DNA from: Actinophytocola sp.
GTDB taxonomy: Bacteria > Actinomycetota > Actinomycetes > Mycobacteriales > Pseudonocardiaceae
Assembly: GCA_009377395.1 (NCBI GenBank)
Contig: WHUB01000010.1
Coordinates: 21,537 to 85,536, forward strand
Direction: 5' to 3'
Length of the DNA: 64,000 nt
Shown: positions 16,945-25,310 of the stretch, piece by piece
Layout of the letters: each line of letters begins with the position of its first letter
Position numbering within the stretch: the stretch's first letter is position 1
Program-made: the position numbers and the translations under genes
Notes under the pieces: generated by a model
The model's input: the letters and a program-made list of their open reading frames with translations, nothing else
What the model was told of the DNA's origin: nothing
Databases searched by the model: none

Positions 16945-18250
16945 GACCGGCGTATCCCTTCTGTGTCCTGCGCCGCGCGGCGTCGGGCAGGCGGACCAGG
17001 TCGATGATCGGGCGCTCGCCCGCGTCGTCGAGTGCAGCGATGACGTCCTCGCCGGTCGAGCCGATCACGCACACCTCGGCGTGCGCCATGACGTCGGCCG
17101 CCGACGCCGACAGCAGCTCGCTCAGGTGCGGCAGCCGGTCCTCGATGTAGGCGCGGTTGGCGCCCATCAGCCGCGACAGCGTCACGGTGGGGTCGTAGAT
17201 GCGCAGGTCGTAGCCCTTGCCGAGCAGCCGCTCCGCGAGGTCGACCAGCGGGCTCTCCCGCAGGTCGTCGGTGCCGGGCTTGAACGACAGCCCGAACAGG
17301 CCGATCTTGCGGCGGCCGGTCGCGGCGATCAGGTCGAACGCGCGGCGCAGGTGTTCCTCGTTCGAGGTGAGCACGTGCGAGAGCAGCGGCACCGACACGT
17401 CGGCGGACCGGGCGGCGTACACCAGGCCGCGCAGGTCCTTCGGCAGGCAGGAACCGCCGAACGCGAATCCCGGCCGCAGGTAGGCGGGGCTGATGTTGAG
17501 CTTGCGGTCGGCGAGGAAGACGTCCATCACGGCGTGCGAGTCGAGGCCGAGCGCGCGGCTGATGGCGCCGATCTCGTTTGCGAAACCGATCTTGACGCCG
17601 TGGAAGGCGTTGTCGGCGTACTTGGTCATCTCCGCGACGGCCAGCGGCACCCGGAACACGTCGCCGGGAATCCCTTGGTACAGCTCGGCAACCGGGTCGC
17701 CGCTGGCGGTGTCGTACTCGCCGATGACGGTCTTGGGCGGGCTGAAGAAGTCCGCCACGCTGCTGCCCTCGCGCAGGAACTCGGGGTTGACGGCGACGCC
17801 GAAGTCGATGCCGGCGCTGCGGCCGGACGCCTTCTCCAGCGTGGGGATCAGCAGGCTCTCGCAGCTGCCCGGCAGCATGGTCGAGCGGAACACCACGGTG
17901 TGGCGGTGGCTGTGCTCGCCGAGCGCCCAGCCGATCTGGGTGGCGACCCGCTCCAGGTAGGCGGTCGACAGGCTGCCGTTGGGCCCCGACGGCGTGCCGA
18001 CGCACACCAGCGACATCTCGGTCGCGCCGATCGCCTCGTCCACGTCGACGGTGGCGCGCAGCGCGCCGGTGCCGACCACCTCGGCGGTCAGCTCGCCGAT
18101 GCGCTCCTCGACCACCGGGGCGTTGCCCTGGGCGATCATGTCGACCTTGCGGGGGTTGATGTCCACCCCGACGACCTCGTGTCCCCGGCTCGCGAGACAG
18201 GCGGCGGACACGCAGCCGACGTAGCCGAGCCCGAACACGCTGATCTTCAT
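16934..18250 (-). CDS. algD: GDP-mannose 6-dehydrogenase (AlgD-like)
   Basis: 438 residues of the UDP-glucose/GDP-mannose dehydrogenase family, oxidising C6 of a nucleotide-sugar to the uronate with two NAD+. Rossmann motif GLGYVGCV (7-14); the catalytic set sits at Glu157, Lys210, Cys268 and Lys271. The active-site segment is GGSCLPKDLRGL, the Leu form found in Pseudomonas AlgD, where UDP-glucose dehydrogenases have CFPKD, and AlgD-like stretches recur along the protein (RHTVVFRSTMLPGS, AGIDFGVAVNPEFLRE, FKPGTDDLRESPLV). GDP-mannuronic acid is therefore the likely product. First gene of the visible operon. UDP-sugar specificity cannot be excluded by sequence alone. Confidence 0.85.
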   Translation of the reverse strand: MKISVFGLGYVGCVSAACLASRGHEVVGVDINPRKVDMIAQGNAPVVEERIGELTAEVVGTGALRATVDVDEAIGATEMSLVCVGTPSGPNGSLSTAYLERVATQIGWALGEHSHRHTVVFRSTMLPGSCESLLIPTLEKASGRSAGIDFGVAVNPEFLREGSSVADFFSPPKTVIGEYDTASGDPVAELYQGIPGDVFRVPLAVAEMTKYADNAFHGVKIGFANEIGAISRALGLDSHAVMDVFLADRKLNISPAYLRPGFAFGGSCLPKDLRGLVYAARSADVSVPLLSHVLTSNEEHLRRAFDLIAATGRRKIGLFGLSFKPGTDDLRESPLVDLAERLLGKGYDLRIYDPTVTLSRLMGANRAYIEDRLPHLSELLSASAADVMAHAEVCVIGSTGEDVIAALDDAGERPIIDLVRLPDAARRRTQKGYAGLGW

Positions 18251-18267
18251 CCCGGCGCCCCCTAGGC

Positions 18268-18284
18268 AGGTGAAAGTGTCACCT
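18268..18284. promoter_or_regulatory. Perfect inverted repeat in divergent promoter region
   Basis: AGGTGA-AAGTG-TCACCT, six-base arms with a five-base spacer, 17 bases upstream of the dehydrogenase start and 80 bases upstream of the aconitase start. It could be an operator or part of the dehydrogenase leader. No regulator gene lies beside it. Confidence 0.35.
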
Positions 18285-18364
18285 CTACGTCGATTGTCCG
18301 GTTGGCTCCGTTACTGCGAACGGGCTCCTGATTGAACGCGCCGACCGTGAGGTACCCGCACGGC

Positions 18365-20305
18365 ATGGCACGCACGCTGGCGGCGAAGCTGATCGAGTCA
18401 CATCTGCGGGACGGCACGATGACGCCGGGCGAGGAGATCGCGCTCGGCATCGACCAGACGCTGACCCAGGACGCCACCGGCACCCTGGTGATGCAGGAGC
18501 TGGAGGCGATCGGGCTGGACCGCACCCGCGCCGACGTCAGCGTCCAGTACGTCGACCACAACCTGCTGCAGGCCGACGAGCGCAACGCCGAGGACCACAC
18601 GTTCCTTCGCTCGGCCTGCCGCCGCTACGGCCTCTGGTACTCCAAACCAGGCAACGGCGTCTCGCATCCCACCCACATGCAGCGCTTCGGCGTGCCCGGC
18701 GCCAGCATGGTCGGCTCCGACTCGCACACCCCGGCCGCCGGGTCGCTCGGCATGCTCGCCATCGGCACCGGCGGCCTCGACGTCGCCCGCGCGATCGCGG
18801 GGGAGCCGGTCCACCTGCGGATGCCCGAGATCTGGGGCGTGCGGCTGACCGGGAAGCTGCCGCCGTGGGTGTCGGCCAAGGACGTGATCCTCGAACTGCT
18901 GCGACGCCATTCGGTGTCCGGCGGCGTCAACCGGATCATCGAGTACCACGGCGACGGGCTGGCCGGGCTGTCCGCGATGGACCGGCACGTCATCGCCAAT
19001 ATGGGCGCCGAGCTGGGCGCGACCACGTCGGTGTTCCCCAGCGACGACGCGGTCGCCGAGTTCCTGCGCGCGCAGGACCGCGCGGACGACTTCGTGCCGC
19101 TGGCCGCCGACGAGGGCGCCGAGTACGACGTCACCGACGAGATCGACCTGAGCACGCTAGTGCCACTGATCGCGCGGCCGTCCGCGCCGGACAACGTGGT
19201 GCCGGTGCGCGAGGTCGCGGGCACCCCGGTGAGCCAGGTCGTGATCGGCTCCTCGGCCAACCCCGGGCTGCGGGACTTCGCGATCGCGGCGGCCATGGTG
19301 CGCGGGCGGCAGACCGCCGACGGGCTCAGCTTCGACGTCAACCCGACCTCGCGGCAGATCTTCGCCGACCTCACCAAGATGGGCTCGACGTTCGAGCTGA
19401 TCTCGGCGGGTGCGCGGATTCACCAGTCCGGCTGCATGGGCTGCATCGGCATGGGGCAGGCGCCCGCGGTCGGGCACAACTCGCTGCGCACCTTCCCGCG
19501 GAACTTCCCTGGGCGGTCGGGGACCAGGGAAGACTCCGTGTGGTTGTGCTCGCCGGAGACCGCCACCGCTGCCGCGCTGACCGGCGAGATCACCGACCCG
19601 CGTGACCTCGGCATGGCCTGCCCCGAGCTGGCATTGCCGGAGCGGGCCTCGGTCGACACCGAGATGATGGAGGCGCCGCTGCCGCCGGACCAGGCAGCGC
19701 GGGAGAAGCTGGTCAAGGGGCCGAACATCACCGCGCTGCCGGACTTCCCGCCGCTGCCGGACCGGATCGAGGCGCCGGTGCTGCTCGTCGTCGGTGACGA
19801 CGTGTCGACCGACGAGATCTCCCCGGCGGGCGCGCGGGCGCTGCCGTTCCGCTCCAATGTGGACAAGCTGGCCGACTTCACCTTCACCGTCATCGACCCG
19901 GACTACCCGGCGCGGGCGCGGTCCGCGTCCGAGGGCCACATCGTCGTCGGCGGCGCCAACTACGGCCAGGGGTCGTCGCGCGAGCACGCCGCCATCACGC
20001 CGCGCCACCTCGGGCTGCGGGCGGTGCTGGCGACGTCGTTCGCGCGGATCCACTGGCAGAACCTGGTGAACTTCGGCATCCTGCCGCTCGAGTTCGCCGA
20101 TTCCGCCGACCACGACCGCATCGGCACCGGCGACGTCCTCGCGCTCGACGACGTGCGCGCCAGGCTGACCGACGCCGCCGAGATCACCGTCAGCAACACC
20201 ACCAGGAACGAGACCTACGCCGTCCGGCACCGGCTGTCGACCCGCCAGGTCGACGCCGTGCTCGCCGGGGGCATCATCCCGCAGCTGGCTCGCCGGCCGA
20301 GTTGA
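18365..20305 (+). CDS. Aconitate hydratase, short Aquifex-type subfamily
   Basis: 646 residues, citrate/isocitrate interconversion in the TCA cycle, cytoplasmic. Aconitase signatures present: VDHN (64-67), GSDSHTPAAG (117-126), SGCMGCIGMG with Cys357 and Cys360, and QGSSREHAA in the swivel domain (about 544-552). The third cluster ligand, normally in GSCTN, reads GSSAN here (Ser297), while a cysteine appears in WLCSPE (Cys395) where mitochondrial-type enzymes have alanine. Length well below the 890-940 residues of AcnA/AcnB, matching the putative aconitase family of about 650 residues. ATG 18365 is preferred over a TTG 11 codons upstream. The 3' end overlaps the convergent hydrolase by 32 bases. 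Confidence 0.87.
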   Translation: MARTLAAKLIESHLRDGTMTPGEEIALGIDQTLTQDATGTLVMQELEAIGLDRTRADVSVQYVDHNLLQADERNAEDHTFLRSACRRYGLWYSKPGNGVSHPTHMQRFGVPGASMVGSDSHTPAAGSLGMLAIGTGGLDVARAIAGEPVHLRMPEIWGVRLTGKLPPWVSAKDVILELLRRHSVSGGVNRIIEYHGDGLAGLSAMDRHVIANMGAELGATTSVFPSDDAVAEFLRAQDRADDFVPLAADEGAEYDVTDEIDLSTLVPLIARPSAPDNVVPVREVAGTPVSQVVIGSSANPGLRDFAIAAAMVRGRQTADGLSFDVNPTSRQIFADLTKMGSTFELISAGARIHQSGCMGCIGMGQAPAVGHNSLRTFPRNFPGRSGTREDSVWLCSPETATAAALTGEITDPRDLGMACPELALPERASVDTEMMEAPLPPDQAAREKLVKGPNITALPDFPPLPDRIEAPVLLVVGDDVSTDEISPAGARALPFRSNVDKLADFTFTVIDPDYPARARSASEGHIVVGGANYGQGSSREHAAITPRHLGLRAVLATSFARIHWQNLVNFGILPLEFADSADHDRIGTGDVLALDDVRARLTDAAEITVSNTTRNETYAVRHRLSTRQVDAVLAGGIIPQLARRPS

Positions 20306-22391
20306 GGAACGTCAGCGTCAGGTCGGCCCGGGTACCGGGCGCGCCCGCCCAGTTGTGCACCTCGACCCGGTAGTGCCCCGCCTCCGGCCGGCCCATCCGC
20401 AGCTGCTCGGAGCTCAGCGAGCCGGTGGCACCTTCGGCCAGGTCCTCGCTCCAGCTGCCGTCCGCCAGCTGCCGCTGCACGTACAGGTCGATATCGGCCG
20501 GCATCGACGGCATGGCGCCGACGATGAGGCTCGCGTTGTCGAAGTTCCGCTCGACGTCGAACTCGTAGTAGCCGACCGTGGCCGCGCTGCGCACCGGGCC
20601 GCCCAGCGCCGGGGTGACCGACGCGCGCTGCTCCGGCTGCGGTTCGCCCGGGTGCTTCGGCGCACCGGGATCGAGCGGCACGTCGTCCGGCACCAGCGTC
20701 CGGTCGGTGACCACCGGCACCCGCAGCGCGGTCGCCTCCGGCCCGGTGAACACCGTGACCTGCGGGTCGACCGCGAAGGTCGGCACCTTGTCCGGGTCGG
20801 ACGTCGTCACCCGCATCACCAGCCGGTGCCCCTCGCGCAGGTCGTGCGCCATCGCGAAGCCGGGCGGCGCCAGCTCGTACGGCACGCCGGGCATGGCCGG
20901 TGACGGTGTCGACAGGCCGGACCGCAGCTCGGGGTTGATCGCGAACTGGCTGATCCGCCGCCGCTCGCCGTCCGGTGACTCGTCGTAGAGATTGGCGATC
21001 AGGTGCACCCGGGGCGCGGTCGCCGAGGCGAGCAGGTCGAGCTGCGGCTGGCCGCCGAAGAGCGTGTCCTCGGTCATCGGCGCGGTGGCGAACTCGACGC
21101 CGCCGGTGCCCTGCGGGTCGGCGAACCCGGACGGGTCGCCGCTGAAGCTCGCCGAGCTCGGCCGCGCCGGAGCCGACGCGGCCAGCGCGCCGTCCGCCCT
21201 CGGGTACAGCGTCAGCATCCGCGCGCTGGCCGGGGGCCACTGGCTGTCCATGTGGATCTCGGTGCGGTCGCCGGTGCGGGCGCCCTCGAACGTGCCGTCG
21301 GAGAGGAACAGCTCGACGGCGGGGCCGGTCTGGACGTTGCGTTGCATCAGGTGCTTGTCGAACCAGGCGTGCAGCGCGTAGGTCCACTGGACGCCGCGCC
21401 GGTTCGGGCAGCAGTCGGAGCCGTGGTCCCACTGGCCGAGCCACAGCTTGTCGCCGTCGCGGCCGCCGCGCTCGGTGAACCACTCCATGCCCGCCACGCG
21501 GGCGGCGTTGTCGTTGACGCCGTGCACCATGAACACCGGGATGTCGGCGGCGGTCGCCTCGGCGGTCCAGTCGCGCTCGGCGTGCCAGTGGGTGTACGCG
21601 CCGGAGAGCTGCGCCTCACCGGCGGTCAGCGAGCTGTTCGGCAGCCCGCAGCCGGTCTCCTCGGGTTTCTGTCCGAAGTGCTCGCCGCCGGGCAGGTCCC
21701 GCTCCAGCGCGAGCTGCTCATAGGCCTCCATCGGCCCGGCCCATTGCAGGAAGTACGGCACTCCGGCTTGGAACTGGTGGTCGTACATGGTCGCGAGCCC
21801 CGCGCTGGGCACGATCGTCTCGAGCCCCTCCGGGTTCATCGCCGCCGCCAGCGACGGCGTCGAGCCGACGTAGGAGTGCCCGGTCATGCCGACCCGGCCG
21901 TTGGACCAGTCCTGGCTCGCCGCCCACTCGACGACGGTCTCGAGGTCCTTGGCGTCGTTCGGGCCGAGATGATCGAGGCAGCCGTCCGACAGCCCGGTGC
22001 CGCGCAGGTCCATCATCACCACGGCGTAGCCCTTGGGGGCGAAGTAACCGGTCAGGCCGATCGGCTCGCCCTCGTCGTCGCGCGGCCCCGGCAGGATGCG
22101 CGTGCCCTCCCGGTCGGCGAGCGTGCCGTGGTACGGGCTCGACTCCAGGATCACCGGCCACTGGCCGGGCCGCTTCGGCTTGGTGACCTCGATGTGGACC
22201 TCGACGCCGTCGTGCATCGGGATCTCGTACTTGGTCTTGACGGTCTCGTAGCGGTCGGTGCTGAGCCGGGGGATCCCGGTGTAGTCGAACGCCTTCGACT
22301 CGGACGTGGTGCCTGCGGCGGGGGTGGCGGAGGTGACCGCCACCAGCAGGGCCGCGAACAGCGCCACCACGCGGGCTGCCATCGAGGTCAT
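20274..22391 (-). CDS. Secreted X-Pro dipeptidyl-peptidase/CocE-type alpha/beta hydrolase
   Basis: 705 residues with a Sec signal peptide (hydrophobic 7-20, cleavage probably after TPAAG at 27). The S15/CocE core has DGVEVHIEV, the oxyanion region SSPYHG, DLRGTGLSDG and the nucleophile elbow GHSYVGS (Ser173); Asp and His follow in MVHGVNDN and WDHGSDC near 345-385. A jelly-roll domain (about 400-560) matches the X-Pro C-terminal lectin-like domain, and the last 110 residues form a PPC-like beta domain (YYEFDVERNFDNASL). Substrate unknown: proline peptides or esters. ATG 22391 behind AAAAGGACC. Its 3' end overlaps the aconitase gene. Confidence 0.87.
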   Translation of the reverse strand: MTSMAARVVALFAALLVAVTSATPAAGTTSESKAFDYTGIPRLSTDRYETVKTKYEIPMHDGVEVHIEVTKPKRPGQWPVILESSPYHGTLADREGTRILPGPRDDEGEPIGLTGYFAPKGYAVVMMDLRGTGLSDGCLDHLGPNDAKDLETVVEWAASQDWSNGRVGMTGHSYVGSTPSLAAAMNPEGLETIVPSAGLATMYDHQFQAGVPYFLQWAGPMEAYEQLALERDLPGGEHFGQKPEETGCGLPNSSLTAGEAQLSGAYTHWHAERDWTAEATAADIPVFMVHGVNDNAARVAGMEWFTERGGRDGDKLWLGQWDHGSDCCPNRRGVQWTYALHAWFDKHLMQRNVQTGPAVELFLSDGTFEGARTGDRTEIHMDSQWPPASARMLTLYPRADGALAASAPARPSSASFSGDPSGFADPQGTGGVEFATAPMTEDTLFGGQPQLDLLASATAPRVHLIANLYDESPDGERRRISQFAINPELRSGLSTPSPAMPGVPYELAPPGFAMAHDLREGHRLVMRVTTSDPDKVPTFAVDPQVTVFTGPEATALRVPVVTDRTLVPDDVPLDPGAPKHPGEPQPEQRASVTPALGGPVRSAATVGYYEFDVERNFDNASLIVGAMPSMPADIDLYVQRQLADGSWSEDLAEGATGSLSSEQLRMGRPEAGHYRVEVHNWAGAPGTRADLTLTFLNSAGEPAAG

Positions 22392-22480
22392 CGGTGGTCC
22401 TTTTCATGCCGGTTACGGATGAAAGGACCAACGACCACCCGATCGAGTGGTAACGCGGAATATGAAAGAAAGTCCGGACT

Positions 22481-23143
22481 TCAGTGCGGCGTCTTGGTCT
22501 CCGGCTCCGGTTGCTCCGCGCCGACGGCCTCGGCCACCGCGCCCGACTTCTTGCGCTTGATCAGCATGACCAGCCCGAACACCACCGCCAGCAGGATCAG
22601 CACCACCCAGCTGCCCTTGCCGATGGCGCTCTCCAGCCACTTCGCCGACTCGCCGAGCGCCGCGCCGATGCCGATGTGCAGCGCGCACCACACCGAGCCC
22701 GCGATCCCGGCCGCGGGCAGGAACTTCCGGTACGGCAGCCCGGCCGCGCCCGCCGCCGCGGGCACCAGCGTGCGCATCACCGGCAGGAAGATCGCGATCA
22801 TCACCGCGATCGCGCCCCGGCGGCGCAGGAACCCGACGGCGTTGTCCCAGGACTCGGCGCCGTGCCGACGCACCACCTTGGTCTGCCGCAGCTTCGGGCC
22901 GAAGTACCTGCCGATCAGGTAGCCGACGGTGTAGCCGAGCAGCGCGCAGGCGGTGGTGATGATCCACATCAGCAGGAACTTGGGCACCGAGTTGGCCGTG
23001 GTGCCGAGGATGAACAGGCCGGTCTCGCCGGGTGCGATGAAACCGAGGCCGAGCGTCGTCTCGCCGAACACCATCAGGCCCGCGCCGACGAGCAGCAGCG
23101 CGGGCGGCAGCTCGGCCAGCCAGGTGAGGAAGTCAGTGATCAC
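22481..23143 (-). CDS. DedA/SNARE-associated family membrane protein
   Basis: 220 residues. The DedA (VTT domain) pattern is clear: an E-x3-G-x-FIAPGE re-entrant segment near residue 35, then G..GY..G..FGPKL and a FLRRRG-x-AVMIAIFLPVMRTLVPAAAG stretch with the conserved F..R..R, followed by a helical pair. Four or five membrane helices and a basic C-terminal tail (KRKKSG). DedA proteins act as phospholipid or undecaprenyl-phosphate flippases; the exact substrate here is open. GTG 23143 is behind GAAGGAC. It follows lipA by 35 bases, probably in one transcript. Confidence 0.88.
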   Translation of the reverse strand: MITDFLTWLAELPPALLLVGAGLMVFGETTLGLGFIAPGETGLFILGTTANSVPKFLLMWIITTACALLGYTVGYLIGRYFGPKLRQTKVVRRHGAESWDNAVGFLRRRGAIAVMIAIFLPVMRTLVPAAAGAAGLPYRKFLPAAGIAGSVWCALHIGIGAALGESAKWLESAIGKGSWVVLILLAVVFGLVMLIKRKKSGAVAEAVGAEQPEPETKTPH

Positions 23144-23178
23144 GAGAGTCCTTCGCTGGTCGTACCGGCGCGGTCGGG

Positions 23179-24183
23179 TCAGCGGCTCAGCAAGGAGCTC
23201 GCTTCCTGGGCCGCGGGGCCCGCCTCGGTCAGGTGCGCCAGGTTCTCCGGCAGCTCCTCGCCGCGGTGCCGCTTCGTCTGCGCGTACAGCCTGCCCGCCC
23301 GGTACGACGACCGCACCAGCGGGCCCGCCATGACCCCGGCGAAGCCGATCTCCTCGGCCTTGCGGGAGTGCTCGACGAACTCCTCCGGCTTCACCCAGCG
23401 GTCGACGGGGTGGTGCCGCACGCTGGGCCGCAGGTACTGCGTGATGGTCAGGATCTCGCAGCCCGCCTCGTGCAGGTCGCGCAGGGCGGGCTCGACCTCG
23501 TCCGGCGTCTCGCCCATGCCGAGGATCAGGTTCGACTTCGTCACCAGGCCCGCCTCGCGTGCCCTGGTGAGCACCTCCAGCGAGCGGGCGTAGCGGAAGC
23601 CAGGCCGGATCTGGCGGAAGATGCGCGGCACCGTCTCGGTGTTGTGCGCCAGCACCTCGGGTTCCGCGCCGAACACCTCGGCGAGCTGGTCCGGGTCGGC
23701 GTTGAAGTCCGGGATGAGCAGCTCGACACCGGTGCCGGGGTTGAGCCGGTGGATCTGCCGCACGGTCTCGGCGTAGAGCCAGGCGCCGCCATCGTCGAGG
23801 TCGTCGCGGGCGACACCGGTCACCGTCGAGTAGCGCAGCCCCATCGCCTGCACGCTCTCGGCGACCTTGCGTGGCTCGTCGGTGTCCAGCGGGGCGGGCT
23901 TGCCGGTGTCGATCTGGCAGAAGTCGCACCGCCGGGTGCACTGGTCGCCGCCGATGAGGAAGGTGGCCTCGCGGTCCTCCCAGCACTCGTAGATGTTGGG
24001 GCAGCCTGCCTCCTCGCACACGGTGTGCAGGCCTTCGCGGCGGACCAGTCCCTTGAGCTCGGTGTACTCCGGCCCCATCTTGGCCCGGGTCTTGATCCAG
24101 GACGGCTTCTTCTCGATGGGCGTCTGGCTGTTGCGGACTTCTAGTCGCAACAGCTTCCTGCCCTCAGGTGCGGGTGCGCTCAC
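23179..24183 (-). CDS. lipA: Lipoyl synthase
   Basis: 334 residues. Radical SAM enzyme that inserts two sulfurs into octanoyl groups on lipoyl domains. The auxiliary cluster ligands are Cys56, Cys61 and Cys67 ([12 protein letters not shown]); the radical SAM cluster ligands are Cys82, Cys86 and Cys89 (CTRRCDFC); the C-terminal RSSYRAG supplies the serine ligand of the auxiliary cluster. It works with LipB and the E2 protein encoded in the same block. In M. tuberculosis lipB and lipA are adjacent; here about 2.6 kb with three other genes lies between. Start ATG 24183. Confidence 0.97.
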   Translation of the reverse strand: MSAPAPEGRKLLRLEVRNSQTPIEKKPSWIKTRAKMGPEYTELKGLVRREGLHTVCEEAGCPNIYECWEDREATFLIGGDQCTRRCDFCQIDTGKPAPLDTDEPRKVAESVQAMGLRYSTVTGVARDDLDDGGAWLYAETVRQIHRLNPGTGVELLIPDFNADPDQLAEVFGAEPEVLAHNTETVPRIFRQIRPGFRYARSLEVLTRAREAGLVTKSNLILGMGETPDEVEPALRDLHEAGCEILTITQYLRPSVRHHPVDRWVKPEEFVEHSRKAEEIGFAGVMAGPLVRSSYRAGRLYAQTKRHRGEELPENLAHLTEAGPAAQEASSLLSR

Positions 24184-24204
24184 ACCCTCACCCTACCGAC
24201 CATG

Positions 24205-25170
24205 TCAGCCGAGGTCGGGCACGATCCCGGTCAGCCGCTGCGTCAGTGACCAGAGTCGCTCCCGGGTCGTGGCGTCCCGCGCCGGTCGCAGCGGCTTCAC
24301 CCGGGTCGGTGACCCCTTCATCTGCCGGAACCCGTCGGGTCCGAGGTAGTCGCCGCCGGCGACGTCCGGTGCGGTCGCGGCGTAGAGCTGGGGGAGTGTG
24401 CCGTTGCGCACATCCTGCGCGACGAACCGGTCGCCGATCGCGCTGCCCGCGCGCAGCGCGCCCGCGATGAGCGGGTTGCGGTAGCTGCCGGCCATGTTCG
24501 ACGTCAGGTTGGTCGCGGTGTAGCCGGGATGGGCGGCGACGCTGATCACCGGATCCCCGGTGGCGCGCAGCCGCGCGTCCAGCTCCAGCGCGAACACCTG
24601 GTTGGCGAGCTTGGCCTGGCCGTAGGCGCTGGCCGGGTCGTAACGGCGGTGCTCGAAGTTCGGGTCGTCGGCGTCGATCGTGCCCCGTGTGGCCGCGATG
24701 CTGGACACGGTGACGACGCGCGCCGGGGCCTCGGGCGTCCCGCCCCCGCGCAGCGCGGGCAGCAGCAGCCAGGTGAGTGCGGCGTGGCCGACGTGGTTGG
24801 TGCCGAACTGGGTCTCGAAGCCGTCGGTGGTCCTGCCCTTCGGCGTGGCCATCACCCCGGCGTTGTTGACCAGCAGGTGCAGCGCGTCGCCGGTGAGCTC
24901 GCGGATGCGGGCCGCCGCGGACTTGACCGAGTCGAGGCTGGCGAGGTCCAGCTCGACCAGCTCGGGAGCCGGTCCGGTCGCGGCTCGGGTGACCTCGGCG
25001 AGCGCGTCCCCGCCGCGTTCGGGCGAGCGACACGCCAGCAGCACGCGAGCGCCCTTGCCTGCCAGCACGACAGCCGTGCGGAGTCCGAGCCCGGAGTTGG
25101 CGCCGGTGACGACGACGGTGCGGCCGTGCTGGTCGGGAACGTCCGACTCCTGCCATCCACTACTAGCCAT
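24205..25170 (-). CDS. Short-chain dehydrogenase/reductase (retinol-dehydrogenase/WWOX-like)
   Basis: 321 residues. Classical SDR with an N-terminal extension: TGANSGLG cofactor loop near residue 21, NNAGVM near 95, catalytic Ser in VVTVSSIA and YGQAKLA (Tyr-x3-Lys) near 175, and HPGYTATNL. The DDPNFEHRRYDP insert and overall pattern match the protochlorophyllide-reductase-like/RDH group of actinobacterial SDRs. NADPH preference is suggested by the CRSPER basic motif after strand 2. Start at ATG 25170; a longer in-frame start runs into the repeat array. Stop lies 21 bases before lipA. Substrate unknown. Confidence 0.85.
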   Translation of the reverse strand: MASSGWQESDVPDQHGRTVVVTGANSGLGLRTAVVLAGKGARVLLACRSPERGGDALAEVTRAATGPAPELVELDLASLDSVKSAAARIRELTGDALHLLVNNAGVMATPKGRTTDGFETQFGTNHVGHAALTWLLLPALRGGGTPEAPARVVTVSSIAATRGTIDADDPNFEHRRYDPASAYGQAKLANQVFALELDARLRATGDPVISVAAHPGYTATNLTSNMAGSYRNPLIAGALRAGSAIGDRFVAQDVRNGTLPQLYAATAPDVAGGDYLGPDGFRQMKGSPTRVKPLRPARDATTRERLWSLTQRLTGIVPDLG

Positions 25171-25204
25171 GCGCCTGACCCTACTCGTCAGTACCTTCCG
25201 GTGC

Positions 25205-25309
25205 GCTGTGTCCTGCATTGGTGCCGTTGTGTTCGGCATTCAGGACGTCGGGAATGCTCAACACAACGTCCTGGAGGCAGGACACGACGCCCTGGGCGCA
25301 GGACACGAC
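25205..25309. repeat. 21-bp repeat array A (five units, two forward and three inverted)
   Basis: Five contiguous 21-base units fill 25205-25309, ending one base before the stop codon of the gene at 25311. Each unit has a GTGTYCYRC-like core at positions 4-12 and usually ends G-N-C. Units 1 and 2 read forward on the plus strand, units 3-5 are inverted, so the array can fold into a long hairpin; the central arms 25226-25241 and 25252-25267 pair at 14 of 16 positions. Same family as 39686-39769 and 41569-41631. Confidence 0.85.
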
Positions 25310-25310
25310 G

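Noticed and set aside
22481..24019. A DedA protein of 512 residues
   Set aside because: The extra N-terminal part overlaps lipA in another frame; GTG 23143 has a ribosome site and gives the normal family length.
25181..25310. Reading repeat array A as the C-terminus or N-terminus of a protein
   Set aside because: Frames through the array give Gly-His/Asn repeats with no homology, and the flanking genes have good stops and starts outside it.
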